Positions 17,939-27,177 are shown, counted from the first letter of the stretch. The stretch is DNA of 64,000 nt from an uncultured Psychrobacter sp. (GCF_947495825.1 NZ_CANMAH010000001.1:62001-126000); one strand, 5' to 3'. Numbers and translations: made by a program. Notes: a model not told the origin generated them from the sequence alone.

Positions 17939-18262
17939 ATGAAATTACTCATTCAGCTGCGCACTCCCACAGAGATGGCAAGCTATGAAGGCTGTGCCCT
18001 CGCCTTGACGCTTGCAACGTTTGGTCATGAGGTACAGCTTTATCTAGACGCTCCTGTCTTTGGACTGCTGATGCAGCCAAAGTCGCGTTTGTACGGTATG
18101 ATTCAATCTCTTGAACTATATGATATGCCGCCCGCTTGGCTACCTGAGGATGTATTTAGCGGATGGATTACAGGTATGTTACCAAGCGACTTGGCCTCGC
18201 AGCTTATGCTGGTACCAGAAGTTATTAACTCACAAAGCTTTGAGCAAGTCTTAGCTTTTTAA
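17939..18262 (+). CDS. tusC: Sulfur relay protein TusC-like (DsrF family)
   Basis: A 107-residue DsrE/F-fold protein, 27 bases after tusD in the same operon. It shows the typical beta-alpha start KLLIQLRTP, YEGCALALTLATFG with one cysteine (residue 18), and a YLDAPVFGLL segment. TusC forms the middle subunit of the TusBCD heterohexamer. The assignment rests on fold-level similarity and the operon order D-C-B-E, since TusC proteins diverge strongly. A GGATG site stands before the ATG. Confidence 0.78.
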   Translation: MKLLIQLRTPTEMASYEGCALALTLATFGHEVQLYLDAPVFGLLMQPKSRLYGMIQSLELYDMPPAWLPEDVFSGWITGMLPSDLASQLMLVPEVINSQSFEQVLAF

Positions 18263-18314
18263 CGGTATATTTTTAGATATTACCTTGCTATTTGCAATCA
18301 TTCGGAAGCTCAAT

Positions 18315-18644
18315 ATGGCAACTTTATATCAATTACATAGCACGATGGACAAACTCAGACGCAGCACAGAAGAGATGGCGCTAACATGGCGCGCTGGTGA
18401 CAGCATCGTCTTACTAGGCGCAACTGTCGCTTTCGTTGAATGGCTTAATGCCTATTTAGGTGAGAGTGATATAGAAGGTATCGCTGCAATCTATGCTCTA
18501 GCGGGCGATGTTGCAAATCTCAGTGATAATACGACTGCCAAATTAAACTTAAACGCCAAGCTAACTGGTGTTTTAACTGATGATGAATGGGTTACTATGA
18601 CCCAAGACCCACAGTTTGACAAAGTAGTGACCATATCCTTATGA
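18315..18644 (+). CDS. tusB: Sulfur relay protein TusB-like (DsrH family)
   Basis: A 109-residue protein starting MATLYQLHST. The ATG at 18315 is preferred because GGAAG lies 6 bases upstream; a TTG start at 18285 is also open. DsrH-type features are a short beta-alpha start, GDSIVLLGATVAF and a C-terminal LTDDEWVTMT, similar to the family's tyrosine/aspartate ending. It contains no cysteine at all, so it must be structural rather than sulfur-carrying. Third in the operon; its TGA overlaps the ATG of tusE by four bases (ATGA), implying translational coupling. Assigned mainly by position. Confidence 0.7.
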   Translation: MATLYQLHSTMDKLRRSTEEMALTWRAGDSIVLLGATVAFVEWLNAYLGESDIEGIAAIYALAGDVANLSDNTTAKLNLNAKLTGVLTDDEWVTMTQDPQFDKVVTISL

Positions 18645-18979
18645 CTGTATCTAATATCACTATGTCTAACATCGCTCTAGATCAAGACGGTCATCTCTGT
18701 GACCATAGCATTTGGTCACCTGCTATAGCCCAACAACTGGCAGATACATTAGATGTCAAGCTAGATGACGAGCGTCTAGCCATCCTACAACAGGTAAGAG
18801 CTTTTTTCGTTAAGTTTAATCACGCGCCAGCTACGCGCCCGTTAATTAAATGGTTGCAGCAGACTTTGCCTGAACAAGATATCAGCAACCAAAAGTTGCA
18901 ACAATTATTTAATACAGGTTTGGTGGCTCGTCATGTCAATCGCTTGTCAGGCCTACCAAAGCCGCCTAACTGCTTATAA
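18641..18979 (+). CDS. tusE: Sulfurtransferase TusE (DsrC/TusE family)
   Basis: DsrC-fold protein that takes persulfide sulfur from TusBCD and hands it to MnmA for s2U34 formation. A 112-residue protein with DGHLCDHSIWSPAIAQQLA near the start, HAPATRPLIKW in the middle and the invariant C-terminal arm LPKPPNCL with the active cysteine as penultimate residue. Only one cysteine is in the C-terminal arm, which points to TusE rather than the sulfite-reductase partner DsrC with two. It overlaps tusB and closes the operon. Paired repeats GCCGCC/GGCGGC at 18961-19001 could form a hairpin at the gene's end. Confidence 0.92.
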   Translation: MTVSNITMSNIALDQDGHLCDHSIWSPAIAQQLADTLDVKLDDERLAILQQVRAFFVKFNHAPATRPLIKWLQQTLPEQDISNQKLQQLFNTGLVARHVNRLSGLPKPPNCL

Positions 18980-19000
18980 AAACCGCTTTTTTATAGGCGG

Positions 19001-19561
19001 CTATTTTGGGTCATAAACAGTAAGGCTCTCGTAACCGATGCTGCGTCCTTCATCACCACTAAAACCTTGCTGTCGCCATACTTCGTAGAGACATATCGCC
19101 ACGCTGTTAGATAAGTTAAGGCTGCGCGAATCAGGCAACATGGGCAGTCTTAACCAATTATCAGCGCCAATATCTTCACGTATATCATCCGCTAGGCCTG
19201 CGGTTTCAGAACCAAACACCATCGCCACATTCGGTACTGTAGGTGTGTTGTCTGCATTAGTATTTGGTTGTGCCATAAAATCGTAATCATAAAACGGTTT
19301 ACTAAGCTTGGTTGTCAGCGCTGTGATTGTCTGGCAATTTGCCTTAAGTAATGCTTGCTTCGCTGCCGACCAATCAGCATGCACTTGCAAGTGTGCGTAT
19401 TCATGATAATCCAATCCAGCACGTCGCAGTTTTTTATCATCTAGCTCAAAGCCTAGTGGCTGCACCAAATGTAGCTGCGCGCCACTATTGGCACATAAAC
19501 GAATAATATTGCCGGTATTGCTAGGCATTTTCGGTGCTACTAGCACAATATGAATGGTCAT
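19001..19561 (-). CDS. trmL: tRNA (cytidine(34)-2'-O)-methyltransferase
   Basis: SpoU/TrmD-class knotted methyltransferase that methylates the ribose of the wobble nucleotide in tRNA-Leu isoacceptors. SpoU motifs are IVLVAPKMPSNTGNIIRLCA at the N-terminus, MVFGSETAGL in the middle and LPMLPDSRSLNLSNSVAI near the end, with the AdoMet-binding knot. At 186 residues it is slightly longer than E. coli TrmL because of a small insertion near PNTNADNTP (about residue 95). Convergent with the tus operon, only 21 bases away. Both units modify position 34 of tRNA, though by independent chemistry. Confidence 0.92.
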   Translation of the reverse strand: MTIHIVLVAPKMPSNTGNIIRLCANSGAQLHLVQPLGFELDDKKLRRAGLDYHEYAHLQVHADWSAAKQALLKANCQTITALTTKLSKPFYDYDFMAQPNTNADNTPTVPNVAMVFGSETAGLADDIREDIGADNWLRLPMLPDSRSLNLSNSVAICLYEVWRQQGFSGDEGRSIGYESLTVYDPK

Positions 19562-19908
19562 AAAATTTCCATAATAGGTTTAAAAAGGTTGATGTTATTT
19601 GCGACATGTTGGCTCGACATTGTGCTTGTACACCATCGCTAAATGACAGCTATGTAAGCCAGCTGGCTGCTAAGCGTAATTAAAAGTTACAGTTTATTGT
19701 CAATAATTACATTTTGATACTGGGCACGGTTTTTAACTTTGATTATCATGGCACCAATGGATAACAAGACAGTTTGATGATATCAGAACAGCATGTTTAT
19801 GCTTAATTGATATCATGATATTGCCATTTATCCTGCACATCGTTAGTAATACTTAGGCAACATGCTTGTTATTACTCAAATAAACCTATCCATTTTGGGA
19901 ACATTATT
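19562..19908. other. Intergenic region upstream of the entericidin-like gene
   Basis: About 347 bases with no gene. The sequence TGATATCA occurs twice, near 19777-19784 and 19809-19816, on either side of a CAGCATG...TGCTTAA stretch, and could be an operator or simply AT-rich repetition. The promoters of trmL (leftward) and of the lipoprotein (rightward) must be here. Confidence 0.35.
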
Positions 19909-20049
19909 ATGAAAAAAGTAATTATCGCATCTTTGACTGCTATGTTTGTATTGACTGGTTGCAACACTTTTAAAGGCCTAGGCCAAGACGTATCAAGCGC
20001 TGGCGAAGCAGTAACTGGTGGTGCACAAGACGTACAAAACAAAATCTAA
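19909..20049 (+). CDS. Entericidin-like small lipoprotein
   Basis: A 46-residue lipoprotein. The signal peptide MKKVIIASLTAMFVLTGC ends in the lipobox LTGC (C18). The mature part NTFKGLGQDVSSAGEAV matches the entericidin A/B family, which are tiny amphipathic cell-envelope lipoproteins. Asn at +2 suggests outer-membrane sorting. Only one copy is present rather than the enterobacterial antidote/toxin pair. It is followed by a strong terminator, so it is a single-gene unit, probably well expressed. Confidence 0.88.
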   Translation: MKKVIIASLTAMFVLTGCNTFKGLGQDVSSAGEAVTGGAQDVQNKI

Positions 20050-20079
20050 GTTCTAACATTTTAGATTCTGTGTTTGAAG

Positions 20080-20106
20080 GGCTTACCATTTGGTAAGCCT
20101 TTTTTT
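20080..20106 (+). terminator. Intrinsic terminator of the entericidin-like gene
   Basis: Perfect 8-bp stem GGCTTACC / GGTAAGCC with a 4-base loop followed by seven T residues, 30 bases after the stop codon. Confidence 0.88.
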
Positions 20107-20191
20107 GTTCTTAATAACAGTGATGTATAAACAGTAATGTATAAATAATCTTCATCATATACAGATACATAAAAATTTAAGCATACAAGCA

Positions 20192-21469
20192 CTATAAAAA
20201 TGTGCGCAATATCTGATTTAAGTAACGACGACCTAATAAAGTTGGTTGTAACAGCTCAGTATTGTTCACCAACAAGCCTTGCTCGACTAGCTTATTGACT
20301 TGCCGCGCTATGCTTTCATAGCTCAGTCCTGTTCGCGATGCAAATAGCGACCATGTCAACCCATCATGCAGACGTAGCGCATTGAGCATAAATTCACTGA
20401 CCAACTCATCATCAGCAATTGGCAGCCAATTGACCATTTTTGGTGCATCTTCATAAGTCATATAGTCTTTTGGAGAGCGTGATTTACTAAAACGGTAGAT
20501 ACCTGTCTTTGATAGTAGTTCCTCTGATAATAGTTCATCGTTTTGCAAATCCTTACTTATTAAGTCACTGCGATTCAAAGTTACCTTGCCGTGTGCGCCA
20601 GCACCAATGGCCAAATAATCGCCAAACTGCCAGTAATTGACGTTGTGTCGACACGGCTTATCTGATGCACCTGCCCATGCCGACACTTCGTAGTTATCAT
20701 AACCCAGGCGCTGTAGCAAAGCCTGCCCTGCCTCTTCGATATCAGCCAAGCTATCCTCATCAGGTAAGATAGGCTGACTGCGATAGAATACGGTATTTGG
20801 CTCAATTGTCAGCTGATACCAAGAGATGTGCGTTGCGCCAGCATCATGCGCTGTCTGAATATCATACAACGCCTCACTAAGCGACTGCTGCGGCAAACCA
20901 TGCATTAAGTCTACATTGACCCGCTCAAAGCCAGCAGCGCGAGCCGCATGAATGGCGGCTGTTGCCTGATCAGGATCGTGAATACGCCCAAGTGTTTGCA
21001 GCTTATCAGCAGCGAAGCTCTGCACTCCAATGGATAAGCGATTAATACCTACTTTTAGATACTCAGCGAATGGCGCATGTTCTAAAGTGCCAGGATTCGC
21101 TTCCATAGTAACTTCAATATCATCGGCAAATTCAAAGCAGTCTTGTAAACCTTTAAATAAACGCTGGTATTGACTAATCGGTAGCAATGATGGCGTGCCA
21201 CCGCCTATGAATATTGAGCCAATCTGGCGTCCTTGAGTCAGAGGCTCTTGCATCTGCGCATCTAGCAAGAGCGCATCTACGTACTCATCATACATTGATA
21301 GCTGTACATCAGCGTCCAACTCGTGCGAGTTAAAATCACAATAAGGACATTTTTTTACACACCACGGAATATGAATATATAGCGCCAACGGTATAATGGT
21401 CGCATCTATACAAGAAGTATTTGTGGCGTTGGAGAACACTCTAATATTATCAAACTCAGATATCGACAT
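20192..21469 (-). CDS. hemW: Radical SAM heme chaperone HemW
   Basis: HemN-like radical SAM protein; HemW family members bind heme and deliver it to respiratory proteins rather than oxidising coproporphyrinogen. The iron-sulfur motif is PWCVKKCPYCDFNSH (C-x3-C-x2-C, about residues 36-50). It is followed by FIGGGTPSLL and EANPGTLE of the SAM-binding core, then SIGVQSF and MHGLPQQS, and the C-terminal HemN-C winged helix. It has 425 residues; HemW is usually near 380. The difference is an N-terminal extension of about 25 residues and a Leu/Ser-rich insertion near residue 310. Usually found downstream of a RdgB-type gene, which is not seen here. Confidence 0.88.
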   Translation of the reverse strand: MSISEFDNIRVFSNATNTSCIDATIIPLALYIHIPWCVKKCPYCDFNSHELDADVQLSMYDEYVDALLLDAQMQEPLTQGRQIGSIFIGGGTPSLLPISQYQRLFKGLQDCFEFADDIEVTMEANPGTLEHAPFAEYLKVGINRLSIGVQSFAADKLQTLGRIHDPDQATAAIHAARAAGFERVNVDLMHGLPQQSLSEALYDIQTAHDAGATHISWYQLTIEPNTVFYRSQPILPDEDSLADIEEAGQALLQRLGYDNYEVSAWAGASDKPCRHNVNYWQFGDYLAIGAGAHGKVTLNRSDLISKDLQNDELLSEELLSKTGIYRFSKSRSPKDYMTYEDAPKMVNWLPIADDELVSEFMLNALRLHDGLTWSLFASRTGLSYESIARQVNKLVEQGLLVNNTELLQPTLLGRRYLNQILRTFL

Positions 21470-21720
21470 AACGTAAACTTATTCAATAATAAGCGGCGAA
21501 AACCGCAAAAAAATACGGCTAGGATAACGGCTACGCACATGAAAGAAAAGCACTGTCTTTACTAATTTAGTCTATTAAAGAGAGGTCTTGCGAAAATATT
21601 AATGAAACCACAGCTACAAAATCTAGATAGGTTTGCAACATATAGTCGATACCAAATAAAGTAGATACGTTATATAAAACTTTACCTCAAATATTCATAA
21701 CAAATATTAGGACAACGAAT

Positions 21721-22194
21721 ATGGCATATTGGCTAATGAAATCTAATCCAAGTTTTTTTGGCATCGAAGACCTACAACGCTTGGGTACAGAATGTTGGGA
21801 CGGCGTACGTAACTACCGCGCGCGTAACTTTATGCGCGATGATATGCAAGTAGGTGACAAAGTATTCTTTTATCATTCGAGCGCAAAACCCTCTGGCGTC
21901 GCTGGCATTATGACGATAAGCCAAGCTGGTTATCCTGATCCAACCCAGTTTCATCCTGAACATCGGCATTACGACCCTATTGCAACTATTGAGGCACCAC
22001 GCTGGTACATGGTCGATGTGACATTTGAGCAAGCTTTTAAAGAAACCTTACCACTATCTGAGCTAAAATTTATCCCCGCACTTGAGGACTCACTACTACT
22101 TAGGAAGGGCTGCCAGCAACTGACTGTAATACCACTTGAGCCCAAGCATTGGCAGGCTATTATGGATATGGCAGAGATGCTGAAGCTAGTATGA
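21721..22194 (+). CDS. EVE domain-containing protein
   Basis: A 157-residue cytoplasmic protein consisting of a single EVE domain, a PUA-like fold that recognises modified nucleobases in DNA or RNA. Typical features are YWLMKSNP at the start, WDGVRNYRARN, VGDKVFFYHS and the late LRKGCQQLTVIPL. The ATG follows AGGAC with good spacing. The gene stands alone, with no restriction or tRNA-modification partner adjacent, so its biological target is open; bacterial members are thought to read modified bases or act in tRNA/DNA modification. Start and length are as in the family. Confidence 0.9.
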   Translation: MAYWLMKSNPSFFGIEDLQRLGTECWDGVRNYRARNFMRDDMQVGDKVFFYHSSAKPSGVAGIMTISQAGYPDPTQFHPEHRHYDPIATIEAPRWYMVDVTFEQAFKETLPLSELKFIPALEDSLLLRKGCQQLTVIPLEPKHWQAIMDMAEMLKLV

Positions 22195-22303
22195 GCTCAT
22201 AAGTAATAGGTCAAAGGTTTTTGTAGCACTACCTTACCAAAGTTTGCTATATTTACGCCTTGATTCTCTTATCTACCCTATCTTCACACCCTAGGACCCC
22301 TTT

Positions 22304-23344
22304 ATGAGCGCACCCAAACTCGTACTATCTGTATTAACTGTCAGTATATTAGGGCTGACACTAAGCGCCTGTGGCAGCGATGGTGATAAAGTCAAAAAAG
22401 AGTATGACCGTATCGAAGACCAAGTTAAAGACGAGTACGATCGTGTAGAAGATAAAGTCAAAGGTAAATATGAAGAAGTCGAAGATAAGCTAACTGATGA
22501 TGAAAAAAGCATGGCTGAGATTTTGGAGTCTGTGTTTTTACCTGAAGAGTCATTAGATAACTTCTTAGACAAATTGACGCCAGAGGGTGGACGCGGCGGT
22601 CTCTATGTCGGTCACTTTATAGAGCTTGATGATGGTGATAATAGCGACATTGATATCGGGGCGATATATTTTGATATCAGTAAGGATGGCGCTGGCAGTG
22701 TTGATGGGCGTATCAGTTACCAACAGCAGATTTGTCAAGAAAACCGCACACTTGATGTCAATACTGGCTTTAAAGTAGATAATTATATGACAGGCAAGGT
22801 AACTGGTAGCCTTGATACTGCAGAATTTTTAGACATCAAATATATCAATGATCTAAATCTTGAAACGCCAAACTTGATGACGACATTTGCAGGTAGCTTT
22901 GAGGAAAACCAAGTAGGCTCACCATGGAGAGGTAGTTTTGAATATCAAGACAGTCTAGGCGGCACTACTCTTTCAGCTGCCAGAGATAACTGTAAGGTTA
23001 CCTATACTCTGAGTGATCGTTCTAACTTTACCACTTATGCCCTCGACTATCAGCTGGGCAATATGATGCTCGACATCACTGGTAATGGCAGCCAAAAAAC
23101 CGTCACTTGGAAGAATCCAATTAACACAAAACAAGTATTAGTCAGCCAAATCGATGTCAACAAAGCTGAGTCTGGCGCTAACGGCTATATACAGAACGCT
23201 GTATTGGCTAACAATAACACCCAGTTTGCACCCGTCATTCCGGATATTTCGACTAACTACGCTATTGTCGTGCAGGCATTTGATGCAAATAATAAGTTAA
23301 TTGGCTATCAAGCAATCGTACAAGATTTGCCTGAAGCATTATGA
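22304..23344 (+). CDS. Lipoprotein with three 11-residue repeats, function unknown
   Basis: A 346-residue predicted lipoprotein. Signal peptide ends in the lipobox LSAC (C23), with Gly at +2. Residues 31-63 are three consecutive 11-residue repeats of the pattern K-x-x-Y-[DE]-x-[IV]-E-D-x-[VL]. They are strongly charged and likely helical, and would set the rest of the protein away from the membrane. The remaining part is acidic and beta-like, with a Cys at about residue 144 and another at about 232 that could pair. I do not recognise the C-terminal domain. It lies downstream of the EVE gene after a 109-base gap with its own AGGAC site. Other homologs are not known to me. Confidence 0.85.
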   Translation: MSAPKLVLSVLTVSILGLTLSACGSDGDKVKKEYDRIEDQVKDEYDRVEDKVKGKYEEVEDKLTDDEKSMAEILESVFLPEESLDNFLDKLTPEGGRGGLYVGHFIELDDGDNSDIDIGAIYFDISKDGAGSVDGRISYQQQICQENRTLDVNTGFKVDNYMTGKVTGSLDTAEFLDIKYINDLNLETPNLMTTFAGSFEENQVGSPWRGSFEYQDSLGGTTLSAARDNCKVTYTLSDRSNFTTYALDYQLGNMMLDITGNGSQKTVTWKNPINTKQVLVSQIDVNKAESGANGYIQNAVLANNNTQFAPVIPDISTNYAIVVQAFDANNKLIGYQAIVQDLPEAL

Positions 23345-23653
23345 GCTTTAGATATATTAGCTTTTATGAGTGAAATATGACGATTAACTCCAGACGACTC
23401 TGAAAAAGTTTTAAACGTTTTTTAAGCATTAAAACTCCAGTCTGGCTTCTTAGCCATTTATATCATTATACCTGTCAGTTCATAATGTGAATTGGCGGGT
23501 TGCTTTTGTTTTATTGACGTCATTTTTATTTTCAGACTTTGCCTATATAGACTTGCTCATATTATTTATCGGAGTATTATCATCGGCACAGATTCTTTGA
23601 TACTGCCTTGTCAACGATTTGTTGATGGCAGTATTTGAACATCAATAACCAAC
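23345..23653. other. Intergenic region between the repeat lipoprotein and the MATE gene
   Basis: 309 bases with no gene seen. The opening CTCCAGACGACTCTG and CTCCAGTCTGG around 23387-23455 are partly repeated and could pair as a weak hairpin ending the lipoprotein transcript. The rest is AT-rich leader. Confidence 0.3.
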
Positions 23654-25045
23654 GTGAATAATGAAAAGTTGCTAACTATGGTTTTGCCATTATCTTTTAC
23701 AGACTTTAAAAGCTACAGCTTACGTTTAGGCGTGCTCGCGCTACCTATTTTAATCACTCAATTTTGCCAAGCAGCGCTAGGAGTCGTTGACTCTATTATG
23801 GCAGGACGTGTCTCGGCGCTTGATTTGGCTGCCGTGGCTGTTGGCTCTGGTATTTGGTTACCGCTGTTTTTATTAGCCACAGGCATCCTTATTGCCACGA
23901 CCCCTTTAATTGGGGAAGCGATAGGGCAAAATAAATACAGCCAAGTTCCACATATCACTCAGCAGTCTATATGGACCGCCAGCGTTATCGGTATTTGCGG
24001 TTTTATTATTGTGAATTTGATGCCAAATGTGCTCAGCTTAATGGGTGTGCCAGAGAACATTCAACCTATCGCCGCTCAATACTTACATGGCGTTTCTTTT
24101 GGCTTTCCTGCGCTTGCCATTTATGCAGTATTACGTAGTTATTGTGAAGCACTTAGTCGACCTGAGCCAGTCACAGTCGTTAGTATTATCGGTCTATTAG
24201 CAGATATACCGCTTAATTATATTTTTATCCATGGATTGTTTGGCATGCCCGAGATGGGCGGTGCAGGTTGCGGTGTAGCAACAGCACTAGTGCTATGGAT
24301 TAACGTATTGATTTTGGGCGTTTATACTACCCTCTCCAAGCGTCAGCAATTTGCCAGTACTCGTTTTTTCTACAGCTTTACCGCCCCCAACCGAGAGCAA
24401 ATAACCAAGCTACTTAAACTTGGCATTCCAATTGGTCTTTCTATCTTTTTTGAAGCCAGCTTATTTAGCTTAGGCGCACTGGTCATTAGCCCATTAGGTG
24501 AGATCGCCACGGCATCACATCAAGTCGCTCTAGCAGTCACCTCTCAGTTATTTATGATTCCAATATCAGTCGCGATGGCGCTGACTATAATGATATCTAA
24601 TCGTTTTGGTGAAAAGAATTTGCTCGCTTTACGTCACGTACAAGCAACTGGGCTCATTTGGACAGTGCTTATCGCGCTTGTCTGCATGCTTGGTATTTGG
24701 ATATTTAGACCACAGCTGGCTGCAGCATTTACCGACAACCCTGAGTTACGAGCCCAAGCCATGCATCTGTTAATCTTTGCGCTGGCTTATCAGCTCTTTG
24801 ATGGCTGGCAGGTCAATGTTGCTGGGATATTACGCGGGATGCAAGATACCACGATACCGATGTGGGTCACACTTTTCTGTTATTGGGTAGTTGCCTTGCC
24901 ACTTGGTATTTACCTCGTACGTTTTACAGACGTAGGTGCACAAGGGTTCTGGATGGCCTTGATTACTGGTTTATTTTTGGCCTCTATCCTGTTGTCTTTA
25001 CGATTACGCTATCAGCAAAGACGCTTAACGGCCTTGTGGAACTAA
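23654..25045 (+). CDS. MATE family multidrug efflux transporter (NorM-like)
   Basis: Twelve-helix inner-membrane antiporter that exports cationic compounds using Na+ or H+. Of 463 residues, the hydrophobic pattern is six plus six helices, with family motifs QAALGVVDSIMAGRVS in helix 1-2 and AVAVGSGIWLP. The GMQDTTIP signature comes before helix 10. The start is ambiguous: the GTG at 23654 and the ATG at 23678 are both possible, and neither has a clear ribosome-binding site. The 8 extra residues lie before helix 1. Stands alone. Specific substrates cannot be predicted. Confidence 0.9.
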   Translation: MNNEKLLTMVLPLSFTDFKSYSLRLGVLALPILITQFCQAALGVVDSIMAGRVSALDLAAVAVGSGIWLPLFLLATGILIATTPLIGEAIGQNKYSQVPHITQQSIWTASVIGICGFIIVNLMPNVLSLMGVPENIQPIAAQYLHGVSFGFPALAIYAVLRSYCEALSRPEPVTVVSIIGLLADIPLNYIFIHGLFGMPEMGGAGCGVATALVLWINVLILGVYTTLSKRQQFASTRFFYSFTAPNREQITKLLKLGIPIGLSIFFEASLFSLGALVISPLGEIATASHQVALAVTSQLFMIPISVAMALTIMISNRFGEKNLLALRHVQATGLIWTVLIALVCMLGIWIFRPQLAAAFTDNPELRAQAMHLLIFALAYQLFDGWQVNVAGILRGMQDTTIPMWVTLFCYWVVALPLGIYLVRFTDVGAQGFWMALITGLFLASILLSLRLRYQQRRLTALWN

Positions 25046-25146
25046 ACAATGTTAAGAAAACCTCAACAATAATAGGATGCATGTTACTATTATTCGCCTT
25101 AGCGTCAAAAATATGTAAAAAGTTCCAGTTAACAACTGTACATTGA

Positions 25147-25175
25147 TTGCTCATTGCGCTGAATATAGGTATCAT
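25147..25175 (+). promoter_or_regulatory. Possible promoter of accBC
   Basis: TTGCTC at 25147-25152, 17 bases, then TATCAT at 25170-25175, about 72 bases before the accB start. Reasonable match to sigma-70 spacing, but only a visual call. Confidence 0.35.
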
Positions 25176-25247
25176 TAGCAATCAATTAAACAATATTTTG
25201 TTACACTATTTCTTTCTTTAATTTAAAAAAAAGGCATCATTAAAATT

Positions 25248-25679
25248 ATGGATATTGAAAAAATACGCACGCTAATCGCTCTCATGGAAGAAAACGAACT
25301 GGTCAATCTAGAAGTCAGTTCAGATGATGAGCATATCAGTTTAACCCGTCATTATGATGCACCAGCTCCAACAATGATGGCAGCGCCTGCTATGGGTGCA
25401 GCGCCTGCTGCTGCTCCTGAAGCTAAAGCAGCTGTTAAAGCTGGTAGTGTTGAAACCTCACCAATGGTTGGTGTGTTCTATGCAGCTCCTAGCCCTAACG
25501 ACCCACCATTCGTAAAAGTTGGTCAAACCGTGCAGGCTGGTGATACGCTTGGTATTATCGAAGCGATGAAAATCATGAACCCGCTTGAGGCAACTCAAAG
25601 TGGTGTCATTGCTGAAATCTTAGTGGACAACTCTGAGGTTGTACAGTTTGGCCAGCCTGTTATACGCTATAAAGCCTAA
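25248..25679 (+). CDS. accB: Biotin carboxyl carrier protein of acetyl-CoA carboxylase
   Basis: Carries the biotin that is carboxylated by AccC and used by AccAD to make malonyl-CoA, the first committed step of fatty-acid synthesis. The 143-residue protein has an N-terminal helical part (1-35), a flexible Ala/Pro-rich linker (about 38-65), then the biotinyl domain with SPMVGVFY and the biotin-accepting Lys108 in EAMKIMN. Length and domain order are normal. Forms an operon with accC, 112 bases downstream. The enzyme product feeds the FabI step encoded at 56299. Confidence 0.97.
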   Translation: MDIEKIRTLIALMEENELVNLEVSSDDEHISLTRHYDAPAPTMMAAPAMGAAPAAAPEAKAAVKAGSVETSPMVGVFYAAPSPNDPPFVKVGQTVQAGDTLGIIEAMKIMNPLEATQSGVIAEILVDNSEVVQFGQPVIRYKA

Positions 25680-25791
25680 TTGTACTCGCTACACCTTATT
25701 TTGTTATGTTCAATACCTCGTTCATACTCATATTATATGAGTAATATATAACGACTGGATTGATCAACGCCGCTTTGACGAGGATGACCCT

Positions 25792-27153
25792 ATGATAAAA
25801 AAACTGCTCATCGCCAACCGAGGTGAGATTGCTCTACGTATCGTACGTGCGTGTAAAGCACTTGGTATAGAGACTGTCGGTATTTACTCCACTGCTGATG
25901 AAAACCTCATGCATCTGCGCTTTGTCGATGAAGCCATCTGTATCGGCAAACCGAATGCTAGCGAAAGTTATTTGAATATCAATACTATTTTAACGGCTGC
26001 TGAAATCTCTGGTGCTGATGCCATTCATCCTGGTTATGGTTTTTTGGCCGAAAACGCTGAATTCGCTGAACGTATTGAAGAAGCTGGATTAACTTTTGTA
26101 GGCCCTAATGCTGATCATATTCGGCTCATGGGTAATAAAGTTTCTGCCATTAATGCGATGAAAAAGGCTGGCGTACCCACTGTTCCTGGTTCAGTTGGTG
26201 CTGTTACTATGCACAACGCTGAAGAACAAGCTCGTAATATTGGCTTTCCGTTGATCATTAAAGCTGCTTCTGGCGGTGGTGGACGCGGTATGCGTGTCGT
26301 TGAACGTTTTGATGAGCTGGTTGGTCAAGTACAAGCGGCAAGACAAGAAGCTGAGCTATGGTTTGGCGATGATACTGTCTATATGGAGCGTTACTTACAA
26401 AACCCGCGCCATGTCGAGATCCAAGTATTGGGCGATGGTAATGGTAATGCTATTCATCTTTATGATCGCGACTGCTCACTACAGCGTCGTCACCAAAAGG
26501 TGTTAGAAGAAGCGCCTGCTCCTGATATTCCGGATGATGTCCGTGAACCAATACTCCAAGCTTGTGTTAAAGCGTGTGAGCTGGTTGAATATCGCGGCGC
26601 TGGTACGTTTGAGTTTTTATTCGAAAATAATGAATTTTTCTTTATTGAGATGAATACACGGGTACAAGTTGAGCATCCTGTGACTGAAATGATCACTGGT
26701 ATTGATGTAGTGGTTGAACAATTAAAAATCGCTGCAGGTTATGGCTTATCTTATCGTCAAGATGAGATTGAAATTCAAGGTCACGCAATCGAATGTCGTA
26801 TCAATGCTGAAGACCCAGTAACTTTTATGCCTTCACCTGGCAAAGTTACGCAGCTGTACGCGCCTAGTGGCGCTGGTGTACGTTTTGATTCGCATTTATA
26901 TCCTGGCTATGAAATCCCTAGCTATTATGACTCATTGATTGGCAAGCTCATTTGTCATGGACAGACTCGCCAGCAAGCTATCGCAAAAACAGTACATGCG
27001 CTTGATGAGCTTATTATCGAAGGCATAAAAACCAACATTCCTATGCATCGCGATGTCATTTTAGCGGATGAAAACTTCGTTAATGAAGCTCAAAATATCC
27101 ATTATCTTGAAGAAGAAATGCTTGAAACGCAAAAGACTAAAGTTGCAAAATAA
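25792..27153 (+). CDS. accC: Biotin carboxylase subunit of acetyl-CoA carboxylase
   Basis: ATP-grasp enzyme that carboxylates AccB-bound biotin using bicarbonate and ATP. At 453 residues it has the normal length. Visible motifs are [17 protein letters not shown] at the N-terminus, [15 protein letters not shown], the ATP-binding glycine loop [11 protein letters not shown] and [17 protein letters not shown] with the catalytic residues. The biotin-carboxylase C-terminal domain runs to the end. The ATG follows GAGG with 8-base spacing. Second and last gene of the accBC operon, ended by a strong terminator at 27178-27207. Confidence 0.97.
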   Translation: MIKKLLIANRGEIALRIVRACKALGIETVGIYSTADENLMHLRFVDEAICIGKPNASESYLNINTILTAAEISGADAIHPGYGFLAENAEFAERIEEAGLTFVGPNADHIRLMGNKVSAINAMKKAGVPTVPGSVGAVTMHNAEEQARNIGFPLIIKAASGGGGRGMRVVERFDELVGQVQAARQEAELWFGDDTVYMERYLQNPRHVEIQVLGDGNGNAIHLYDRDCSLQRRHQKVLEEAPAPDIPDDVREPILQACVKACELVEYRGAGTFEFLFENNEFFFIEMNTRVQVEHPVTEMITGIDVVVEQLKIAAGYGLSYRQDEIEIQGHAIECRINAEDPVTFMPSPGKVTQLYAPSGAGVRFDSHLYPGYEIPSYYDSLIGKLICHGQTRQQAIAKTVHALDELIIEGIKTNIPMHRDVILADENFVNEAQNIHYLEEEMLETQKTKVAK

Positions 27154-27177
27154 AGAGAATTTTGATGCTTCAAATAA

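Noticed and set aside
18961..19001. Terminator between tusE and trmL
   Set aside because: GCCGCC and GGCGGC are complementary, but the arms overlap the end of tusE and the stop of trmL, the loop is 29 bases and there is no clean T-run. Too weak to list.
22291..22572. Minus-strand Ser-rich frame (repeated SSxxSY pattern)
   Set aside because: This is the reverse reading of the 33-base repeats of the lipoprotein gene, so its periodicity is a by-product.
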